Below the pieces are notes generated by a model. The model had not been told where the DNA came from. It ran no database searches and saw nothing but the letters and a program-made list of their open reading frames with translations. Of a stretch of 64,000 bases of DNA, positions 56,590 through 64,000 are shown in pieces. The position numbers and the translations under genes are program-made. The stretch's first letter is position 1; each line of letters opens with the position of its first letter. This DNA is from Molossus alvarezi (Eukaryota > Chordata > Mammalia > Chiroptera > Molossidae). Where the stretch lies: assembly GCA_037176705.1 (NCBI GenBank), contig CM073899.1:1178001-1242000 (forward strand). Direction: 5' to 3'.

Positions 56590-59500
56590 TAAGAGAATAT
56601 ATTAACACCAAACCAGCACTGCGAGATATGCTAAAAGAACTGCTGTAATTAGTAGAAGAAACAGGAAGAAAAATAGAACCACACTAAACATAAATGGCAA
56701 TAAATAAGTATGTATCAATTATTACCTTCAATGTGAATTTTTAGAATGCTCGGATAAAAAGACACAGAGTTGCTGATTGAATAAGAGAGCATGACTCACA
56801 TATGTTGTTTCCAAGACACCCACCTCACATCAAAAGACTCATATAGGTTGAAAGCGAAAGGATGGAAAAAAACTTTCAAGCAAATGGAAAGGGGAAAAAA
56901 AAACCTGCATTAGCAATACTCATATCTATTAACTTAGATTTCAAAATGAAGGCTATAACTTGAAACAAAGAAGGCTACTATATAATATTGATAGGATCTA
57001 TCCAACAGAGAGATATAACCTTGGTAAACATATATGTACCCAATATAAGAGCACCAACATATATTAAAAATCTTCTGGAGAACCTCAAAGGAGAAATCAA
57101 CAGTAATACAATCATAGCAGAGGACTTCAACATTCTGTTGACATCACTGGATAGATTCTCTAGACAAAAATTAGCAAGGAAACACAGACTCTAAATGTAG
57201 CACTAGACCAGATGGATTTAATAGATATATACAGAGAATTACACCCCAAAACGATAGAGTTCACAAGGGACATTCTCAAATATAAACCACATGTTAGGGC
57301 AGAAATTAAGTCTCTACAAGTTCAAGAAGATTGAAATCATATCAAGCATATTCTCAGATCAGAAAGGCATGAAACTAGAAATCAATTGAAGCAGGAACAC
57401 GCAAAGACATTTGAAAACATGGAGGCTAAATAGCACATTATTGAACAATAAATGGTCTACCATGGAGATCAAGGATAAATTTAAAAACTTCCTGGTAACT
57501 AATGAAAATGAACACACAACAGAATCTATTGGATGCAGTGAAAGCAGATCCAATAGGGAAGTTCATAGTACTACAGGCCTACCTCAAGAAACAAGAAAAA
57601 TTTCTAATAGATCATCTAACCTCACAACTTAAGAACTAGAAAGCAAACAAAAAGAAAACCTCAGAGCAAGTAGAACAAAGGAAATAGTAAAGATCGGAGC
57701 AGAAATAAATGACATGGAGACCAAAATAACAATTCAAAGGGTCAATGAAACCAAGAGCTGGTTCTGTGAAAGATAAATAAGATTGGTGGACCCTTAGCTA
57801 GAGTCACCAAGAAACAAAGAAAGAGAACCCAAATACAGAAAATCCGAAATGAAAGAGGAGAAATAAAAACCGACACCACAGAAATACAAAATATTGTGAA
57901 CACTATGAACAATTATATGGCAAGTATTTGACAATCTAAGTGAAATGGACAAATTTTTAGAAACAGATAGTCTCCCAAAACTGAATCGGGAAGAACTAGA
58001 AAACTTAGACCAATAATAACAAAAGAAATTGAAGATGTAATCAAGACTGTCTCAGCAAACAAAAGCCCATGCCCCAACGGCTTCATGGGGGAATTTTACA
58101 GAACATTCAAAGAGCTAATACCCATTCTCCTCAAACTATTTCAAAAAATTCAAGAAGGAAGACTTCCAAACTCATTTTATGAGGCCAGTATAATTCTAAT
58201 TCCAAAACCAGAAAAAGACACTACAAAGAAAGAAAACTACACACCAATATCCCTGATGATCATAGAAACCAAAATCATGAACAAAATATTAGCAAATCAG
58301 ATCCAGCAATACATCAAAACATTATTCACCATGACCAAGTGCAATTTATCCCAGGGATGCAAGGCTGGTACAATATCCACAAATAAATAAATGTGATAAA
58401 CCACTTAAACAAAATGAAAGATTAAAATTATATGATCATATCAATAGATGCTGAAAAAGCATTCAACAAAATCCAGCACCCATTTCTGATAAAAATGTTC
58501 AGCAATCTGAGAATAGAGGGATCATATCTTGACATAATGAAGGCCATATATGAAAGACCTACAGCCAAAATCAAAGACCTACAGCCAATATCATATTCAA
58601 TGGGCAAAAATTAAAAGAATTTCCCTTAAAAACAGGGACAAGACAAAGATACCCACTTTTGCTACTCTTATTAAACATAGTACTAGAAGTCTTAGCCACA
58701 GAAATCAGATGGGATGGAAAAATAAAAGGGATCCAAATTGGAAAGGAGAAAGTGAAACTGTTATTATTCGCAGATGACATGATACTGTACGTAGAAAACC
58801 CAAAGACTGCATCAAATGTTTACTAGACTTAATAAATAAATTTGGCAAAGTAGCAGGATACAAAATTAATGTCAAGAAATCATCGGCCTTCTTATACACT
58901 AATATGAACTCACAGAAAGAGAAATTAAAAGAAAAACAATCCCATTTACTATTGTGGCAATAAAATTAAGATAACTAGGAATAAACTTAACCAAAGAAGT
59001 AAAGGACCTACTTGCAGAAAACTACAGGTCATTGAAAAAAGAAATAGAGGATGATATAAAAAAGTGGAAGAACATACCTTGTTCATGTATTGGAAGAATA
59101 AACATCATTAAAATGTCCATACTACCCAAAGCAATGTATATATTCAATGCATTCCCCAACAAAATACCAACGAAATAGTTCACAGAACTAGAACAAATAC
59201 TTCAAGAGTTCATATGGAACCAAAAAAGACCCCAAATAGCCACAGCAATCTTGAAAAAGAAGTACAAAGTTGGAGGGATTACATTTACAGATTTCAGGTT
59301 GTACTACAAAGCCAATGTAATCAAAACATCCTGATACTGGATCAAGAACAGGCAAATAAAACAGTGAAAAAGAACAGAGAACTCAGAAATGGACCCAAGG
59401 CCATATGCTTAATTAATATTTGACAAAGGTGGCAAGAGCATACAATGCTGTAAAGATAGCCTTTTTAATAAATGGTGTTGGGAAAATTGGACAGCTACAT

Positions 59501-60740
59501 ACAACAAAATGAAACTAGACCATCAACTTATACCATACACAAGAATAAACTCAAAATGGATTAAATATTTAAATGTGACTTATGAATCCATAAAAATCCT
59601 AGAAGAAACTGTAGGCAACAAAATTTCAGACATCATACACAGCAGAATTTTCACTGATACATCACCTAAGGACACAGAAATCAAGGAGAAAATGAACACA
59701 TTGGACTACATCAAACTCAAAAGCTTCTGCACAGCAAAAGAAACAATGACCACAATAGAAAGGCAGCCTACTGTATAAAGAAGCATAATTGCCTATGATA
59801 TATCAGATAAGGGGTTAATTTCCAATATATAGAGAGTACTCATACAGCTGAACTAAAAGAAGACAAAGAACCCAATTAAGAAATGGGAAGAGGAACTAAA
59901 TAGACACCTCTCCAAATAGTACATACAAATGGCTAAGAGACATATGAAGAAATGCTCAACATCACTAATCATCAGAGAGTTGCAAATTAAAATAACAATG
60001 AGGTATCACCTTAAACCTATTATAATAGCCACCATTAACAAATAATCAAACAGCAAGTGTTGGCGAGGGTGTGAAGAATAGGGGACTTTAGTACACTGCT
60101 GGTGGGAATGCAGACCAGTGAATCCACTGTGGAAAACACTATAGTGTTACCTAAAAAAGTTAAAAATTGAACTGCCATTTGATCCAGTAATCCCACTTCT
60201 GGGAATATACCCTAAGAAGCCTGAACCACCAATCAGAAAGTATATATGTACCCACATGTTCATAGCAGCATTAGTTACAGTAGCTAAGATCTGGAAACAG
60301 CTTAAATGCCCCTCAGTAGACAAATGGGTAAAAAAGCTGTGGTGCATATACGCAATGGAGTACTATACATCAGTCAGAAAGAAAGATTTCTTATTTTTTG
60401 AGACAACATGGAGGGACCTAAAGAGTATTAATTTCAATGAAACAAGCCAAGCAGAGAAAGACAAATATCACATAATCTAACTTATTTGTGGAATATAATG
60501 AACATAACAGTCTGAGGAACGAGGTAGTTCCAGAGACGTGGAAGTAGTGTACTGACAGAGAATCCCCAGAAGAGGGGCTGGGAGGGGGAGATAAACCACA
60601 GTACTTATGTGCATGTATGTAAACAATGGACATGGACAACAATGCTGGTGACAGGGTGGGGAGGTAGAGGGAGGGGGGGATCAGTGGAAGAAAAAGAGAA
60701 ACATCTGTAACAAAAATAATTAATTAATTTAAAGAATAAA
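56590..60740 (+). mobile_element. LINE-1, inner copy (inter-ORF to 3' end)
   Basis: It starts just before the ORF2 start (cagcactgcgagatatgcta) and runs through endonuclease (56,700-57,380), RT (57,600-58,900, FADD preserved near 58,767-58,778), C-terminal region (59,200-60,480), G-rich 3'UTR and A-rich tail (to 60,740). Most frames are broken. Surviving pieces include 58,085-58,390 (RT fingers/palm) and 59,509-59,778 (C-terminal). Confidence 0.9.
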
Positions 60741-61727
60741 ATAAAAATAAGCAACCTCATTTACCACTGCAGCAAAAAAATCAAGATACCTAGGAATAAA
60801 CTTAGCCAATGAAGTAAAGGACCCATTAACAGAAAACAACTTGTCAGTGAAAGAAGAAATGGAGGAACGTATAAAAAAGTAGAAGCATATTCTTTGTTCG
60901 TGGATTGGAAGAATTAACATAATTAAAAAATTCATATTATCCAAAGAAATCTATACATTCAATGCAATTACTATCATAATACCAACGACATATTTCAAAG
61001 AACTAAAACAAAAGTTTATATGAAACCAAAAAAGACCTCAAATAGCCACAACAATCTTGAAAAGAACAAAGGAGGAAGGATCACAATACTGAATATCAGG
61101 TTATACTACAGAGTTACTGTAATCAATACAACCTGATACTGGATCAAGAATAGGCATACAGATCAATGGAACACAACAGAGATCCCAGAAACTGACCCAA
61201 GTCATTATGTTCAACTAATATTTAATAAAGGTGGCAACAGCATACAGCAAAGTAAAGACAGCTTCTTCAATATATAGCATTGGGAAAATTAGACAGCTAC
61301 ATGCAAAATAATGAAGCTAGACTACCAACTTACACCATACACAAAATTAAACTAAACATGAATAAAAGGCTTAAATGTGACCCATGTATTCATAAAACTC
61401 CTAGAAGACAATACAGGTAACAAAGTGTCAGACATCACACACAGCAGAATTCTCAGATACAATTCCTAAGGCAATAGAAACAAAGAAAAAAATAAACAAA
61501 TGGAACTATATCAAAGTAAAAAGCTTCTTGACAACCAAAGAAACAACCATCAAAATGGCAAGGGAATCCTCTATATGGGAGAGCATAAGTGCCAATAATA
61601 CATCAGGTAAGGGGTGACTTTTTAAAACATATAGAGTACTCATACAACTCAACAAAAGGAAGACAAAAAGCCAATTCAAAAATGGGGAGAGAACTTAAAT
61701 AGAGACATCTCCAAACAGGACATAAAT

Positions 61728-62297
61728 ATGGCCAAGAGACATATGAAGAAATGTTCATCATCACTAATCATCAGAGAGATGCAAATCAAAACAACAGTGA
61801 GGTATCACCTCACACCTGTCAGAATGGCCGCCATCAACAAATCATCAAACAACAAGCGTTGGCGAGGGTGTGGAGAAAAGGGGACTCTAGTACACTGCTG
61901 GTGGGAATGCAGACTGGTGCAGCCACTGTGGAAAACAATATGGTGTCACCTCAAAAAATTAAAAATTGATCTCCCATTTGACCCAGTGATCCCACTTCTA
62001 GGAATATACCCTACGAAGCATAAAACACCAATCAGAAAGAATATATGTACCGCCATCTTTGTAGCAGCACTATTTACAATCGCTAAGATCTGGAAACAGC
62101 CCAAGTGCCCATCAGTAGACGAATGGATCAAAAAGCTGTGGTACATATACACAATGGAGTACTACGCAGCTGTAAGAAAGAAAGATCTCTTATCCTTTGA
62201 GACTACATGGAGGGACCTGGAAAGTATCATCCTAAGTGAAACAAGCCAAACAGAGAAAGACAAATTTCATATGATCTCACTGATTTGTGGAATATAA
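61728..62297 (+). pseudogene. L1 ORF2 C-terminal fragment (189 codons open, to the natural stop)
   Basis: The cleanest ORF2 piece in the window, running to the normal ORF2 C-terminus ([15 protein letters not shown] then stop). It contains the cysteine/histidine-rich segment [20 protein letters not shown], implicated in RNA binding by L1 ORF2p, and the conserved [20 protein letters not shown] block. Upstream of 61,728 the sequence is much more decayed, so a younger 5'-truncated insertion starting near 61,700 is possible. It cannot act alone: there is no endonuclease or RT. Confidence 0.9.
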
Positions 62298-62494
62298 TGA
62301 ACATAACAGTTTGAGGACAATCCCCTAAGGAGTGGGGAGGTGGGAGAGGGATGAACCACATAACTTATATGCATGTATGCATGAACAGTGGACATGGACA
62401 ACAATCTGGGGAAGGGGCAGGGAGGGAAGGGGGAGGGGGGAATAAGTGGGGGAAAAAAGGAGAATCATCTGTAACAAAAATTAATAAAAAAAAA

Positions 62495-62511
62495 CAACAC
62501 AAAGAAATATA
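62495..62511 (+). repeat. 17-bp target-site duplication, right
   Basis: caacacaaagaaatata, immediately after the L1 A-tail. Identical to 53,745-53,761. Confidence 0.9.
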
Positions 62512-63171
62512 AATAAATAACATGTCAGTTTGACAGGTGGCTCTCTCAAAAAAAATGGTTTCTTCTCCAATTAAGCCTCAGTTTGGGTCTCCTGCTAAGT
62601 CCCAGTCCAGGAAGGGGCAGCAGGATGCTGTTCCACAGGAGTGAATGTGCTTGGAGTTGGGCAGGATGCGAGGTGAGAGCAGGACAGTGAGCAGAAGAGC
62701 CCTGCAGCAGAAATCCTGAGCTGCTCCCTGCAAATGCAGAAAGACCCCTGCAGTGTGGGTGGGGCTGGGCTCTTGGAAACACCTGCAGGCAGTTCCAGGA
62801 CTTTCCTTGTGGTGTTGGTGTTGCTGGAGGACTAGAAACCTACCTTTTAATCAAGACAGAGCAACTTCGACACTAAACTCAAAGGAAATTTTATTTAGAC
62901 TTCTTTTTTTAATTAAACTTTTTTTTTTTTTTTACCATTTATCACCCACACCGTTTCACCACCACAAACCGCCCCTACCCCTGCTGTCACCAGTGTGTCT
63001 CTGTCAATAACTTCTCTCTTTTTTTGCCCAATCTCTCTTCCCTCCCCCTTCCACTCAGTTTTTATTATAAAGCCACACAGCGTGAAGATGAGCTGAGTTT
63101 AGAATAGAAGAAAGAACATGAAACCTTCAAACAGACAGAAAGACAGGAAGCCACTGGGCACAGGCCTGAAA
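62512..63171. other. Intergenic sequence, nothing recognised
   Basis: No gene or repeat family identified. T-run at 62,920-62,934 and a pyrimidine-rich stretch to 63,060. The open frames 62,546-62,782 and 62,753-63,010 show no domain. Confidence 0.5.
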
Positions 63172-63359
63172 CAGTGGTTCTCAACCGTCTGATGCCGTGA
63201 CCTTTTAATACAGTTTCTCATGTTGTGGTGACCCCCACCCATAAAATTATTGTTGCTACTTTAAAACTGTAACTTTGCTAGTGTTATGTCTTAGGTGACC
63301 CCTGTAAAAGGGCCGTTTGACCCCCAAAGAGGTTGCGACCCACAGGTTGAGAACCACTG
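63172..63359 (+). mobile_element. SPIN-type hAT MITE (non-autonomous DNA transposon)
   Basis: The terminal inverted repeats cagtggttctcaacc and ggttgagaaccactg are perfect over 15 bp. The inside has the SPIN_NA phrases tttctcatgttgtggtgacc, cataaaattattgttgctac, aggtgacccctgtaaaaggg and gacccacaggttgag. The 188-bp length fits an internally deleted derivative with no transposase. No clean 8-bp target duplication is visible (gcctgaaa / tatctcca). SPIN entered several tetrapod lineages, including vespertilionid bats, by horizontal transfer. Confidence 0.9.
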
Positions 63360-63431
63360 TATCTCCAGCATGGGAAGGAAGGCATCACAGGTGCCGAGGA
63401 GTTGCTACTTTTCTTTCCTCTGAAGCATAAA

Positions 63432-64000
63432 TGTCAAACCCCTAGATGTCCCAGGTAGAAGGTCTGAGCCGTGGGAGGTCACATCCACAAAGCGAGGCCA
63501 GTGTAGAGCACAATGGCTTTATTGCACAGCCTGGGTGCAGGCAGGCTGACTCCTTAGAAAGGAGCTCAGCCTTGGAATCTGTCTATTCTCTCGCTTTTAT
63601 AGGCCCAAACTACAGAAACAAAAACACTACATTAAAAAAAACCCACATTCTCTTGGCACTGCTTACTTGGTGCCAGGGTTGATATGAACTGCTAGAGAGG
63701 TGAGGGAAGAATCTGTTGCAGGGATGAGATGAGCTTCTTGCAGAGATGGGGGCAGTCATTAATCTCTTTCTTCTTTATGGTCCCTCCAAGTTTCCCAGGC
63801 CACCATTAAACTCTTATCTTCATGATTCCCTGAGTGTCAGTCCCAGGGTTTTTAGAAAACTGCTCGGGTGTTTACATGCAGGAACAACATGTCAGAATGG
63901 AGTTTAATTTGTTAAAACATTTTTGACCCTCTCACCAGGGACAGCAGAGGCCCAGGTGGCACCAAGCCTGGTCCCAGAGAGGAGTCTGGGAGGAGCACAG
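63432..64000 (-). mobile_element. Endogenous retrovirus LTR (solo or 3' LTR), cut by window edge
   Basis: On the minus strand there is a TATA box (ctataaaagc, plus 63,594-63,603) followed about 75 bp later by a polyadenylation signal (aataaa, plus 63,518-63,523). This is the TATA-R-polyA arrangement of retroviral LTRs. The 3' terminus would be ...gaCA, i.e. plus-strand TG at 63,432. No primer-binding site follows that end, so it is a solo or 3' LTR. The 5' end of U3 lies at or beyond the right edge. The family is not assigned, and no viral coding region is present. Confidence 0.6.

Larger units (their letters stand above)
53762..62494 (+). mobile_element. Composite LINE-1 bounded by 17-bp TSD
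   Basis: The outer element has a 5'UTR (53,762-54,790), ORF1 (about 54,840-55,660), an inter-ORF polypurine tract and the endonuclease start of ORF2 (55,830-56,590), then, after 60,741, the RT C-terminal region, 3'UTR and A-tail (to 62,494). Between 56,590 and 60,740 lies a second L1 with its own endonuclease, RT and 3' end. The outer copy lacks the ORF2 region between endonuclease and late RT, so the middle was replaced or deleted and not simply split. The matching duplications show that the outer ends come from one insertion event. Confidence 0.85.

Overview
The window is mammalian, almost certainly bat, nuclear DNA. At least eight tRNA-derived SINEs have the Ves head and tail of yangochiropteran bats. 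The dominant repeat is a LINE-1 lineage with its own 5'UTR types. A short hAT element near the right end matches SPIN, a transposon known in vespertilionid bats. I found no intact protein-coding gene. By my boundaries (usually good to 20-50 bp) L1 makes up roughly 70 % of the window, and every ORF1 and ORF2 copy is broken by stops and frameshifts.

Layout: 1-3,150 is the 3' half of a plus-strand L1. 3,150-11,000 is ordinary intergenic sequence with two Ves SINEs, relic L1s, a GACAGATGA-type minisatellite and a GC-rich block. 11,004-15,579 is a 4.6-kb array of about 60 degenerate 73-bp units, joined in the same orientation to a 5'-truncated L1 (15,580-17,800). 18,450-18,960 is a CpG-rich, promoter-like block with Sp1 and YY1 motifs and a consensus splice donor. 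18,960-52,071 is minus-strand L1 on L1: a 5'UTR+ORF1+endonuclease element without RT and its partial tandem duplicate (21,130-25,770); four tandem copies of a ~5.5-kb L1-plus-spacer unit (25,771-49,645), the second invaded by a nearly full-length L1 (31,706-37,780); a decayed exon 1 of the potassium channel gene KCNK1 (38,254-38,605); and an internally deleted L1 with target-site duplications (49,807-52,071). 53,762-62,494 is a composite plus-strand L1 bounded by a 17-bp duplication. SPIN (63,172-63,359) and a minus-strand retroviral LTR (63,432 to the edge) end the window.

Main result: the 73-bp array appears to come from, or share its origin with, the 5'UTR (promoter region) of the resident L1s. 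The L1 at 21,441-24,235 carries one to two copies of the same ~74-bp unit in its 5'UTR (23,406-23,516). The array units keep a GGTG-N6-CACC dyad and tend to occur in a repeating order of subtypes. This resembles the monomeric promoters of mouse L1, but with a different unit and with satellite-scale expansion. The other notable item is the unprocessed KCNK1 exon stranded among L1s.
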